Below, in pieces: positions 55,574 to 64,000 of a stretch of DNA of 64,000 nt. How positions within the stretch are numbered: position 1 is the stretch's first letter; every line of letters begins with the position of its first letter. The stretch is from Parapontixanthobacter sp963736595. GTDB lineage: Bacteria; Pseudomonadota; Alphaproteobacteria; Sphingomonadales; Sphingomonadaceae. The position numbers and the translations under genes were made by a program. The stretch lies in assembly GCA_963736595.1 (NCBI GenBank), contig CAVTPG010000004.1, forward strand, positions 1 through 64,000. The letters are read 5' to 3'. The notes under the pieces are model-generated. The model was not told the DNA's origin and ran no database searches. It saw nothing but the letters and a program-made list of their open reading frames with translations.

Positions 55574-57973
55574 ATGCATATTTCCAAGACACGTCCCGGT
55601 CGAATGTCGGCGCGATTTTACCGCATGCCGCTTATCGCCTCCACCATGCTGTTGGCAGCGTGTGGCGGCGGAGGCGGCAATGTGGCGAGCGTACCGCGAC
55701 CTGTTCCCGTTCCGACACCAACCCCTAGCCCCGCGCCAACGCCGCCGCCCACCACAGGCTTCGACACGGCAGAAGTGCGCCGCTCGGACGGACCGGACTT
55801 CCACAACGCAATTCAGGCATGGACCGACGGGTTTACTGGACGCGACACGACCATTGCCATCATCGACACCGGGATCGACACCGACAATCCCGAATTTGCG
55901 GGTCGTATCAATGCGGCCTCACGCGATGTCGCGGGTAACAATACGGTCGAAGCGGCAGACGATCACGGCACGAATATCGCGCTGGTCGCTGCCGCAGCGC
56001 GCGATGACAAGGGCGTCATCGGTATCGCTTACGAGGCCGATATTCTGGCCATTCGCACTGATCGCCCCGGTAGCTGCAACACGCAAAGCGATGCGCAATT
56101 GGATGGGTGCATCTTCTTCGACAGCGACATTGCCCGCGGCGTCGATATTGCTGTCGATAATGGTGCGCGGGTGATCAATCTGTCGCTTGGCGGTTCCGCG
56201 CCCAGCAGTTCGCTGCGCACCGCGATTGAGCGTGCGGCGCAGGCGGGCGTCGTGATTGTCGTATCGGCCGGTAACGATGGCGATGGCAGCAATCCCGATA
56301 TCGATCCGGACCAGCCCGATCCGTTTCCGCAAGGCTTAATCGATGTTGGCGGCGGTCATTTGATCATCGTTGGATCGGTCGATGACACTGGCACGATCTC
56401 CGGGTTTTCCAACAAAGCGGGCGATCTGGCTGCATCCTTCATCACCGCGCGCGGCGAGCGCATTTGCTGCATCTACGAGAACGGGGAAATTCAGGTAACT
56501 GAGGAAAATGGACAGCAATTCGTCACGCTGTTTTCCGGGACCAGCTTTTCCGCTCCGCAAGTTGCAGGCGCAGTGGCGCTGATCGCGCAGGCCTTTCCCA
56601 ATCTGACCGGCGCAGAGATCGTTACGCTGCTACTGGACACAGCGCGCGATGCCGGTGCCGCCGGGACAGACCCGATTTATGGCACGGGCATTCTCGACAT
56701 TGGCGCAGCTTTATCCCCGCAAGGCGCGACCTCGCTCGCCGGGACGGACCGCGCTTTGGCCATCGGCGACCTGACCGCCGTGACTTCGCCTGCGATGGGC
56801 GATGCCCTTACCAAAGGCACGCTTTCTACGATTGTCACCGATCGCTATGATAGGCCCTACTCAGTCGATCTGGCCGCTGGCAGCAGGCGCGCATCGATCC
56901 AGCCCCGATTGCGGAACGTGCTTGAGCAGCGGACCCGGCAAATTGGGGGCAGCGATGGGCCGCTAAGCCTTGCCGTGACGCTGGATCAAGGCGAGGTTTG
57001 GGATCAGCGGTCGCTCGGCAATGAGCGATCTCGTATCGCGCCTTTGCAAATCACCCGCGACGGGGCCGAACAATCCCGGATTTTGGCTGCAACGGTGGCT
57101 TTGCGCCTCTCACCGGAAACCCAGGTCGGCCTGGGCTTTGCGCGCTCCGGAGACGGAATTGTTGCGCAATTACAAGGGCAATCACGCCCGGCTTTCATGA
57201 TTGCCAGCGAGGCGCGTGGCGATGATGGCTTTATTGCGCAAGGCGATATGGCACTGGCCGTGCGGCGCAAAATTGGCAAATGGGGCTTCACATTAAGCGC
57301 GGAAAACGGCGCAGTTTGGCTGGATGAAGGCCGTGCGGCGCTGGGCCGGATCGATCCGTTTGACGAGCGTTACGGCCTTACCCGGTTCGGATTGAGCGCG
57401 GACCGCCGGTGGGGTAATCTCGAAACCTCGGTGGGTCTGAACTGGCTTTCCGAAGACGGCACAATTTTGGGCGCAAAGTTCACCGATGCGCTTGGTGCGG
57501 CAGGCAGCGACACGGTGTTTTTCGACGCCAGATCGGCTTACGCCATTGGCCAAAACATCAGGATCGGTGCCGGTTTCCGCCAAGGTTTCACGCGAGCCCA
57601 GCGGCAAGGTCTGGTCGGCCAGAAATCCGACTTTACCAGCCGCGCGTGGAGCTTCGATGTTACCAAATACGGACTGTTCCAGCAGCACGATTCCCTCGGT
57701 TTCCGCGTGTCACAGCCGCTTCGCGTGGAAAGCGGCGGCCTTAATCTGGATGTTCCGGTTAGCTTCGATTTCGCGACTGAAACTGCCGGTTTTGCGACAC
57801 GCCGCCTCTCATTGTCGCCCGAAGGCCGCGAAGTCACGGGAGAGCTTGCCTGGACCGGATATCTGCTCGGCGGTCAAACCAGTGCCAGCGCTTTTTACCG
57901 CCGGGAACCCGGTCATATCAAAGACTTGGGCGACGATATCGGCGTAGCGGTCCGGTGGAACAAGCAGTTCTGA
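55574..57973 (+). CDS. Subtilisin-type serine peptidase lipoprotein with beta-barrel-like C-terminus
   Basis: 799 residues from the ATG at 55574; an upstream ATG at 55460 gives 38 extra residues without a better signal. Lipobox-like MLLAAC, then a PVPTPTPSPAPTPPPTT linker. The S8 triad is visible: TIAIIDTGIDTDNPEF (Asp), EAADDHGTNIALVAA (His) and TLFSGTSFSAPQVAG (Ser). The C-terminal ~300 residues are beta-rich with repeated aromatic ends and a final RWNKQF, as in autotransporter barrels. So it is probably an autotransporter-like surface protease. Confidence 0.88.
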   Translation: MHISKTRPGRMSARFYRMPLIASTMLLAACGGGGGNVASVPRPVPVPTPTPSPAPTPPPTTGFDTAEVRRSDGPDFHNAIQAWTDGFTGRDTTIAIIDTGIDTDNPEFAGRINAASRDVAGNNTVEAADDHGTNIALVAAAARDDKGVIGIAYEADILAIRTDRPGSCNTQSDAQLDGCIFFDSDIARGVDIAVDNGARVINLSLGGSAPSSSLRTAIERAAQAGVVIVVSAGNDGDGSNPDIDPDQPDPFPQGLIDVGGGHLIIVGSVDDTGTISGFSNKAGDLAASFITARGERICCIYENGEIQVTEENGQQFVTLFSGTSFSAPQVAGAVALIAQAFPNLTGAEIVTLLLDTARDAGAAGTDPIYGTGILDIGAALSPQGATSLAGTDRALAIGDLTAVTSPAMGDALTKGTLSTIVTDRYDRPYSVDLAAGSRRASIQPRLRNVLEQRTRQIGGSDGPLSLAVTLDQGEVWDQRSLGNERSRIAPLQITRDGAEQSRILAATVALRLSPETQVGLGFARSGDGIVAQLQGQSRPAFMIASEARGDDGFIAQGDMALAVRRKIGKWGFTLSAENGAVWLDEGRAALGRIDPFDERYGLTRFGLSADRRWGNLETSVGLNWLSEDGTILGAKFTDALGAAGSDTVFFDARSAYAIGQNIRIGAGFRQGFTRAQRQGLVGQKSDFTSRAWSFDVTKYGLFQQHDSLGFRVSQPLRVESGGLNLDVPVSFDFATETAGFATRRLSLSPEGREVTGELAWTGYLLGGQTSASAFYRREPGHIKDLGDDIGVAVRWNKQF

Positions 57974-58078
57974 AGCGCCAAAAATCGCGCAAATTAAAAG
58001 CGTCCACAACGGCACCGAAACGGTACCAAGGCGAACCGAGCGTGCCTTAACCGAAGGCGACGCCTCACTTCCGGGCCT

Positions 58079-59158
58079 TTAATCCAGCCCAGCTTTTTGT
58101 GCGAAGCCATACGCTGTCATCACCAGCGGTTTGACTCGCTCCGACATGGTCTTGGCATGAGCTGAAGATGCCGTGCCATCGATGACCCGCTTCTTGATCC
58201 CCTGCATGATCCCGGCCAGCCGGAACAGATTGTAAGCAAAGTACCAATCCATCGGCGGCACATCAAAGCCGGTTCGCGCAATGTAGCGCGCCACGGCTTC
58301 CTCGCGCGTCGGAATGCCCAGCGCCGCATGATCCAACCCGCCGATCCCGGCGCGGCCATCGGGCGGATTGACCCAGTTCAGCATCAGGTAGGAAAAATCC
58401 GCAATCGGATCGCCCAGCGTCGATAATTCCCAATCGAGCACCGCAATGACACGTGGCTCGTCCGCTGCAAAAATCATGTTGTCGAGCCGGTAATCGCCAT
58501 GCACGATGCCGCTCGCTTGTTGCGGCGGAATGGTCTGCGCCAGCCAGTCAATCATCCGGTCCATTTCCGGAATGCTCTCGGTCTCCGACAACTTGTATTG
58601 CTTGGACCAGCGAGCCACTTGCCGCGCGCAATAATCGGTCGGCTTGCCGTAATCCGCCATCCCGATCTCGTCGGGCTTTTTCAAATGCAGATCCGCCATC
58701 GTGTCGATCATCGCATGGTAAATTTCGCGCCGCTGATCGGGCGTGTAATCGGGCAAAGCCCCGTTCCAGAGCGATCGTCCGTCTGCCATATCCATGACAA
58801 AAAACATGGAGCCAAGCACATCGGCATCCTCGCACAGGCCATAGGTTTTCGGCACGGGAAAGCCGCTTGGATAGAGCGCCGTCATGGCCTTGTATTCGCG
58901 ATCCACCGCATGAGCCGATGGCAGCAATTTGCCGAAGGGCTGACGCCGCAGCACATAAGATTTCGCAGGCGTATCGATCCGGTAAGTCGGGTTGCTTTGC
59001 CCGCCCTTAAATTTGGTGATCGTCATCGGCCCGGCAAAGCCTTCGACATGGGCATTCATCCACGCCGTCAGCGCGCCCTCGTCCAGCCTGTCGGCCTCCG
59101 GCACCGCCACCGTGCCGACCATTTCCGCCTCGTAATCGATTGCCGTGTCATCTGCCAT
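58079..59158 (-). CDS. Phosphotransferase family protein (APH/ACAD10-like)
   Basis: 359 residues. Kinase-like fold. Seen: MTITKFKGGQSNPTYRI (nucleotide loop), YVLRRQPFGKLLPSAHAVDREY, the catalytic loop IVHGDYRLDNMIF with HGD, and IAVLDWELSTLGDPIADFSY as the metal motif. Relatives are fused to or adjoin acyl-CoA dehydrogenases and may phosphorylate hydroxyacyl-CoA. It overlaps the ADH gene by one base, so the two are coupled. Third gene of the minus-strand acyl-CoA cluster. Confidence 0.92.
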   Translation of the reverse strand: MADDTAIDYEAEMVGTVAVPEADRLDEGALTAWMNAHVEGFAGPMTITKFKGGQSNPTYRIDTPAKSYVLRRQPFGKLLPSAHAVDREYKAMTALYPSGFPVPKTYGLCEDADVLGSMFFVMDMADGRSLWNGALPDYTPDQRREIYHAMIDTMADLHLKKPDEIGMADYGKPTDYCARQVARWSKQYKLSETESIPEMDRMIDWLAQTIPPQQASGIVHGDYRLDNMIFAADEPRVIAVLDWELSTLGDPIADFSYLMLNWVNPPDGRAGIGGLDHAALGIPTREEAVARYIARTGFDVPPMDWYFAYNLFRLAGIMQGIKKRVIDGTASSAHAKTMSERVKPLVMTAYGFAQKAGLD

Positions 59159-60243
59159 CAGTCGAACACCACCACACTGCGCGCGCTATGCCCTTCGCGC
59201 AATTTGTCGAACCCTTCATTCACTTGGTCGAGGCTGATCCGCTCGGCAATGATCGTATCGAGGTCGAGCAGCCCGCGCATATAGAAATCGACCAGCCGCG
59301 GCAGATCGACCGGAAAGTGGTTCATGCCCATGATCGCGCCTTGCAATTTCTTGCCCGACAGCAAGTCCATCGCGCCCAATCCGACTTTGCAATCCAGCGG
59401 CATCATGCCCAGAATGGTCGCCGTTCCGCCGCGTTTCAGCACGCCGACCGCCAGCTTGGCCGAGGCCGACCGACCGACCGCTTCGATCGCGTGATCGACG
59501 CCGCCACCTGACAATTTCACGATTTGCTCGACCGCATCATCGGCCAGCGCATCGACGGTGTGCGTTGCGCCCAGCACCTTCGCCAATTCGCGCTTTTCCG
59601 GCAGCGGATCGGCAGCGATGACTTTGCCCGCTCCGGCAATTTTGGCGGCATTGACGACCGCCAGCCCAACCCCGCCGCACCCGATAACCGCCACGGTTTC
59701 GCCCGGTACCAGCTTGCAGGCATTGAAGATCGCGCCCGCTCCGGTGGTTACGGCGCAGCCGATGATCGCGGCCCGGTCGAGCGGCATATCCTTGTCGATC
59801 GCGACGCAGGCGTGTTCGTGGATCAGCATTTGTTCGGATAGCGCTGACAAGTTCAGCATCTGGCTAACGGCTTGGTCACCGCGCATCAGCCGAGAGGCTT
59901 CGGTTTTGCCGCGCCGCGTGTCTCCGCCCAGGCACAGGGCCATGCGCCCCGTCACGCAAAACTCGCAATGCCCGCAAAAGGCCGACAGGCAAGAAACGAC
60001 ATGATCGCCGGGTTTGACGGTCTTAACTTCGCTGCCGACCGCCTTCACGATGCCCGCCGCCTCATGACCCGGCACACACGGCATGGCGTGCGGATAAGTG
60101 CCTTCGATGAAGTGCAGGTCCGAATGGCACAGCCCGCACGCTTTGGTATCGATCAGGACTTCGTGCGGCGCAGGCTCGCCCAGCGTGATGTCGTCGATGA
60201 CGAGCGGCTGTCCGGCCTGTTCGAGAATGGCAGCGCGTGGCAT
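59158..60243 (-). CDS. Zinc-dependent alcohol dehydrogenase (MDR family)
   Basis: 361 residues. Seen: catalytic zinc CGLCHSDLHF and GHEAAGIV, structural zinc CGHCEFCVTGRMALC, NAD-binding VIGCGGVGLAVVNAAKIAGA, and EAVGRSASAKLAV. It oxidises alcohols with NAD+. The pattern near CETVGRS and the class III-like loops suggest a hydroxyacyl or general alcohol substrate. It lies 47 bases downstream of the acyl-CoA dehydrogenase gene and is coupled to the phosphotransferase. Confidence 0.92.
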   Translation of the reverse strand: MPRAAILEQAGQPLVIDDITLGEPAPHEVLIDTKACGLCHSDLHFIEGTYPHAMPCVPGHEAAGIVKAVGSEVKTVKPGDHVVSCLSAFCGHCEFCVTGRMALCLGGDTRRGKTEASRLMRGDQAVSQMLNLSALSEQMLIHEHACVAIDKDMPLDRAAIIGCAVTTGAGAIFNACKLVPGETVAVIGCGGVGLAVVNAAKIAGAGKVIAADPLPEKRELAKVLGATHTVDALADDAVEQIVKLSGGGVDHAIEAVGRSASAKLAVGVLKRGGTATILGMMPLDCKVGLGAMDLLSGKKLQGAIMGMNHFPVDLPRLVDFYMRGLLDLDTIIAERISLDQVNEGFDKLREGHSARSVVVFD

Positions 60244-60290
60244 TTTTGCTCCTTATTCCCCTCACTTCTGCGAGGGTTGCGTTTGTTAAA

Positions 60291-61616
60291 TCAAGCCGCC
60301 GCAGTTGCCGCTGCGCTGCCGCCGCCGCTCCCTGCAGCCATGCCTTCGCCCATCGTGCGGCCCGATCCGTCGGGATTGGGTGCGTGGCGGGCAAATTCGA
60401 TGCGAGCAATGGCGCGTTCATGCACTTCGTCGGGACCATCGGCCAGCCGCAGCGTCCGCTGATGGGCATAGGCCTGCGCCAGACCGTAATCGTCCGACAC
60501 GCCGCCGCCGCCATGTGCCTGAATGGCGTTGTCGATAATGCGCAGCGCCATATTCGGGGCCTGCACCTTGATCATAGCAATTTCCTGCGCTGCGGCCTTG
60601 TTGCCGACCTTGTCCATCATGTCAGCGGCCTTCAGGCACAGGAGGCGCGTCATATCGATGTCGATGCGAGCCTGCGCGATGCGATGCTCCCAGATCGAAT
60701 GTTTGTAGATCGGCTTGCCAAACGCCTCGCGCGATTGCAGGCGGCTGGCCATTTTTGCGATGGCTTCCTCGGCCACGCCAATGGTGCGCATACAATGGTG
60801 AATGCGGCCCGGTCCAAGGCGCCCTTGCGCGATTTCGAACCCGCGTCCCTCGCCCAGCAGCATGGCGGAAGTGGGCACGCGCACATCCTTCAATTCGATT
60901 TCCATGTGGCCATGCGGCGCATCGTCATAGCCGAACACCGGCAAGTGGCGCAGAATGTCCACACCCGGCGCATCAAGCGGCATCAACACCATCGATTGCT
61001 GTTGGTGACGGTTGGCCTCGAAGTCGGTCTTGCCCATCACGATTGCCACTTTGCAGCGCGGATCGCCCGCTCCGCTGGACCACCATTTGCGGCCATTGAT
61101 GACGTATTCATCGCCCTCCTGCTTGATCGAGCATTCGACATTGGTGGCATCGGACGAGGCCACTTGCGGCTCGGTCATCAGAAAGGCGGAGCGGATTTCA
61201 CCGTTCATCAGCGGCCCAAGATACTGCTCTTTCTGCTCGGCCGTGCCGTAGCGATGCAGCACTTCCATATTGCCGGTGTCGGGCGCGGAGCAATTGAAGA
61301 CTTCGCTGGCCCAGCCGATGCGGCCCATTTCTTCGGCGCACAGCGCATATTCCAGATTGGTGAGGCCCGGACCTTCGAATTCATAACTGTCATCGACGTG
61401 ATTGTGGCTGGAATTGCGCGGCGGCATGAACAGGTTCCAGATGCCCGCGTCCTTCGCCTTGGCTTTCATGTCCTCGACGATCTGGATCACTTTCCAGCGT
61501 TCGCCTGCCGCATCCTGACTGGCGTAAGTCGGCATATTCGGGCGGACATTGGCTTCGATGAAGTCGCGCACCCGATTGCGCCAATATTGCTGCCGTTCGG
61601 TGGGTTCGAAATCCAT
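60291..61616 (-). CDS. Acyl-CoA dehydrogenase
   Basis: 441 residues. FAD enzyme forming the 2,3-double bond of an acyl-CoA. Seen: FEPTERQQYWRNRVRDFIEAN, NCSAPDTGNMEVLHRYGTAEQKEQYL, MTEPQVASSDATNVECSI (FAD loop), GRKWWSSGAGDPRC, GRGFEIAQGRLGPGRIHHCMR and the C-terminal IQAHGGGGVSDDYGLAQAYA catalytic region. First gene of the minus-strand cluster; its start lies 95 bases from the transporter gene. Confidence 0.95.
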   Translation of the reverse strand: MDFEPTERQQYWRNRVRDFIEANVRPNMPTYASQDAAGERWKVIQIVEDMKAKAKDAGIWNLFMPPRNSSHNHVDDSYEFEGPGLTNLEYALCAEEMGRIGWASEVFNCSAPDTGNMEVLHRYGTAEQKEQYLGPLMNGEIRSAFLMTEPQVASSDATNVECSIKQEGDEYVINGRKWWSSGAGDPRCKVAIVMGKTDFEANRHQQQSMVLMPLDAPGVDILRHLPVFGYDDAPHGHMEIELKDVRVPTSAMLLGEGRGFEIAQGRLGPGRIHHCMRTIGVAEEAIAKMASRLQSREAFGKPIYKHSIWEHRIAQARIDIDMTRLLCLKAADMMDKVGNKAAAQEIAMIKVQAPNMALRIIDNAIQAHGGGGVSDDYGLAQAYAHQRTLRLADGPDEVHERAIARIEFARHAPNPDGSGRTMGEGMAAGSGGGSAAATAAA

Positions 61617-61711
61617 CTTTATGTCCTTTGTAAAGCTGCGTTGCAGTCATCAGTGGCAGAGTGAAACCGATGCGCCAAGTGATGATTTGCGCTTTTTCCG
61701 CTGTCCCTACC

Positions 61712-63151
61712 CTAGCGCGGGTGACGATGCGGCGGCTCGAAATCGGGCGTGGCGGCTTGCTTCATTGCAGCGACGCGGGCTTCATGTTCGGCGCGTCCGA
61801 TGGGAAAGCGACCCAGCCAGAATGCAGCGATCAGCGCCAGCACCGTGGTTGCTCCGGCATAAAGCAGGATCATCTCGTCGATCACCCCTTGCGGGACGCT
61901 GCCGGGCCGAGCATCCGTGACCAATTGCGAGGCGGCGATGATCTGCCCGCTGAGGAAGATGCCAACGCCGGTCGCACATTTCTGCACCAGCCAATTGCCG
62001 GAATAAAACGATCCTTCCGCGCGTTTGCCGGTGCGTTCGAGATAGGCTTCCACGATTTCCGCAATCATCGAACTGGCCGAGATCATCACTGTTACGCCCA
62101 GCGTATTGGCGAGGATCAATGATGCAAAATACAGCGTCGTGGAAAGAATGGTGCCGGGTGTCGGCCACAGCCCCAGATACAGCAACAGATAGGGGCTCAT
62201 TCCGAGTATGACCGCTCCGATCGCACCGATGGCCGCGCTTTGGGGCTTGCCGAAACGGCGGTGCATCGGTCCTACGACGAAGAACATCAGGATGACGGAG
62301 GCAAACAGCGCGACCGGATAAAGGCTGAGCGCCGCCTGATCCAATTGCCACACGAACAGGTTCACATATTGCGAGATCGAGAACGTCATGCCCTGGCTGA
62401 TATAAGCGGCCAGTCCGCCCGCCGCGAAGATCAGAAACGCCTTCTCGCTGAACGCCTCGCGAATGTCGGCAAAGGCGCTGGAAATGCTGAACGGTTCGGG
62501 CTTTTTATCCGGGCGATGTGCAACCAGACTGTGCTGCCCCCAGGCCGATCCGATCACCGACACCGCCATCAGGATCGCGCCGAAGATACCGAAATAGATG
62601 TAGCCGCTCTGCTGCAACAGGCCTTCCGGCCCCGGCATGAACACGGTGTAAGCCAGCACCATCATCAGCAAGCCGCCGATCCAGCCCATCAGGTAGCGAT
62701 AGCGGAACAACGTCGTGCGCTCGTCATAATCATCGGTGATTTCGGGGACGAGCGAAGTGGACGGCACTTCGCAGGCCGATAGCAGCAGGCGCACGACAAC
62801 GGCAGTAGCGAACAGGCCCAGCGCGCTGGGCGCATCACCGCCCGGCGGGGACCACAAGACGATCCACGCGACGGCTAGCGGAACAGGCGCAATATACAGC
62901 CACGGCAAACGCCTGCCCCACCGCGAATAAGTCCGGTCGGAAAGATAGCCGAGGATCGGATCGACGACTGCATCGACCAGCAGCGCGCCCAGCAGGATTT
63001 GCCCCACCAGCCCGGCATCCATGCCCAGCACCTGATTGTAATAAATCAGCAGGAAGAACGAAAATCCGCTATCCTTGACGCCGAATGCCATCGCGCCAAA
63101 GCCGTGAATCAGCTTCAGGCGCATCGGCAAGGGACCCGTGACGAAGCTCAA
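61712..63151 (-). CDS. GPH-family sugar/cation symporter (MelB-like MFS transporter)
   Basis: 479 residues, twelve predicted membrane helices. Seen: the N-terminal GFGAMAFGVKDSGFSFFLLIYYNQVLG, VDPILGYLSDRTYSRWGRRLPWL (the D-R-T..-R-GRR motif of GPH carriers), EITDDYDERTTLFRYRYLMGW and C-terminal VGIFLSGQIIAASQL. Imports a small molecule with Na+ or H+. The substrate is unknown; the acyl-CoA genes next to it suggest a carboxylate or terpenoid-type compound rather than a sugar. Confidence 0.88.
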   Translation of the reverse strand: MSFVTGPLPMRLKLIHGFGAMAFGVKDSGFSFFLLIYYNQVLGMDAGLVGQILLGALLVDAVVDPILGYLSDRTYSRWGRRLPWLYIAPVPLAVAWIVLWSPPGGDAPSALGLFATAVVVRLLLSACEVPSTSLVPEITDDYDERTTLFRYRYLMGWIGGLLMMVLAYTVFMPGPEGLLQQSGYIYFGIFGAILMAVSVIGSAWGQHSLVAHRPDKKPEPFSISSAFADIREAFSEKAFLIFAAGGLAAYISQGMTFSISQYVNLFVWQLDQAALSLYPVALFASVILMFFVVGPMHRRFGKPQSAAIGAIGAVILGMSPYLLLYLGLWPTPGTILSTTLYFASLILANTLGVTVMISASSMIAEIVEAYLERTGKRAEGSFYSGNWLVQKCATGVGIFLSGQIIAASQLVTDARPGSVPQGVIDEMILLYAGATTVLALIAAFWLGRFPIGRAEHEARVAAMKQAATPDFEPPHRHPR

Positions 63152-63476
63152 TAGCTGGCCCGTTGTGGCGCCATGTGCTTACAACTCGCGCACACCAACA
63201 AACCGCCTGTCCAGCCCGCTTGGTGCACTCTGTTTGCGGCTTGGTTCACGCCTCTGCTCATGGGAATTCAGTCTATTGGCAAAGGGCGCTTCGTCAACCG
63301 CGATCTGCTTGACGTTACGGCATCGGGGAAACGCTTGCGCGCTCATGCGTTTTAAAGGGAAACCGGCTTGCAGACCAACCGGTATTGGCCTTAACGTTGG
63401 CCCCAAGTTCCGCGCGGATCATGCACCTTAAGCACCTGCGCAAAGGAATATGACACTCAAGAGGAGACTTGCCGAC

Positions 63477-64000
63477 ATGGCCGATGCACTCGACACATTC
63501 CGCACCGAAACCCGCGACTGGCTCGAAGCCAATTGCCCGAAAGAAATGCGCGCACCCGTGCGTGATGAAGGCGATGTGTATTGGGGCGGCCGCAACGCCG
63601 AATTCAAGAACGATGCGCAAAAGCAATGGTTCGAGGTGTGCCGTGACAAGGGCTACACCGTGCCGGAATGGCCCAAAGAATATGGCGGCGCAGGCCTGTC
63701 CGCTGCCCAAGCCAAGATCCTGCGGCAGGAAATGGCGACGATCAATGCCCGCCCGCCACTGTCCAGCTTCGGCATCTGGATGCTCGGCCCCGCCCTCCTG
63801 AATTTCGGCACCGAAGGGCAAAAGCAGCGGTTCTTGAATGAAATCGCAGAAGGCAAAATCCGCTGGTGCCAGGGTTATAGCGAACCGGGCAGCGGGTCGG
63901 ACCTCGTGTCGATGCAAACCTTTGGCGAAGACAAGGAAGATCACTGGATCGTCAACGGACAGAAGGTCTGGACCTCCTACGCCGATGAAGCCGACTGGAT
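63477..64000 (+). CDS. Acyl-CoA dehydrogenase, N-terminal part, cut by window edge
   Basis: The open frame from the ATG at 63477 (GAGGAGA upstream) runs through the right edge with no stop. It encodes LDTFRTETRDWLEANCPKEM, KGYTVPEWPKEYGGAGLS, ARPPLSSFGIWMLGPALLNFG, GYSEPGSGSDLVSMQT (FAD loop, as in SEPGSGSD) and WIVNGQKVWTSYADEADW. It diverges from the transporter gene and is a second dehydrogenase of this cluster, so the pair may act on different chain types. The C-terminal catalytic part lies outside the window. Confidence 0.95.
   Translation, partial: MADALDTFRTETRDWLEANCPKEMRAPVRDEGDVYWGGRNAEFKNDAQKQWFEVCRDKGYTVPEWPKEYGGAGLSAAQAKILRQEMATINARPPLSSFGIWMLGPALLNFGTEGQKQRFLNEIAEGKIRWCQGYSEPGSGSDLVSMQTFGEDKEDHWIVNGQKVWTSYADEADW

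Noticed and set aside
55396..55587. 63-codon minus-strand frame before dapD
   Set aside because: It overlaps both the dapD start and the S8 protease start, with no family match; a leader region is more likely.
60237..61664. 475-codon open frame opposite the acyl-CoA dehydrogenase
   Set aside because: The other strand has a full family match and this frame shows only His/Ala-rich shadow composition.
1..64000. CRISPR arrays, rRNA genes and complete insertion sequences
   Set aside because: No regularly spaced repeat-spacer arrays, no rRNA-like stretches and no transposase with terminal inverted repeats were seen.

Overview
The window looks like an alphaproteobacterial chromosome, most plausibly from the Sphingomonadales (Erythrobacteraceae-like). 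The basis is moderately high GC, a TonB receptor paired with a surface lipoprotein, a TPP-riboswitch thiC, AbgT and GPH transporters, and many small stress proteins typical of the group. The taxon is inferred from gene content and was not tested. Coding runs on both strands in short blocks.

Bases 1-16.5 kb look like accessory DNA ending at a tRNA-Arg(TCT) gene. It holds a broken type IIG restriction-modification gene, a PolB-type exonuclease-like gene, a DnaQ-like exonuclease, a MobA/MobL-type relaxase with a possible oriT just upstream, an alpha/beta hydrolase, a frameshifted M16 peptidase, unknown genes, a badly decayed coding region, and a large serine recombinase broken by about seven frameshifts that abuts the 3' end of the tRNA. 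This reads as an old integrative and mobilizable element whose left end is outside the window.

From 16.6 to 21.3 kb come yhhQ, ppx and ppk. From 21.4 to 29.3 kb one minus-strand operon encodes a reduced type IV secretion system (VirB1-2-3-4-6-9-10-11, with no VirB5, VirB7, VirB8 or VirD4 seen). From 29.5 to 34.7 kb lie a TPR-type secreted protein, a beta-helix lipoprotein and a TonB-dependent receptor around a shared control region with Pho-box-like repeats. Next come an aldo/keto reductase, an AbgT transporter, and thiC under a TPP riboswitch.

A lower-GC insert at 40-42 kb carries three genes of poorly known families (DUF2726-like nuclease, DUF5343, TIGR02391-like) and may be an uncharacterised defence-type locus. 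Bases 42-55 kb hold many small stress or housekeeping genes: ribosome hibernation factor, SRAP, dodecin, UPF0178, PPOX, fasciclin, DUF892 ferritin-like, PEBP, SWIB, DoxX, DUF3253, DUF427, membrane dipeptidase, DUF2945 and dapD. The right end has a subtilisin-type outer-membrane lipoprotein and an acyl-CoA cluster (phosphotransferase, alcohol dehydrogenase, acyl-CoA dehydrogenase, GPH transporter, and a second acyl-CoA dehydrogenase cut by the window edge).

Many otherwise intact genes carry exactly one extra or missing base. Read errors and real decay cannot be separated from the sequence alone, so every 'frameshifted' call should be read with that caveat.
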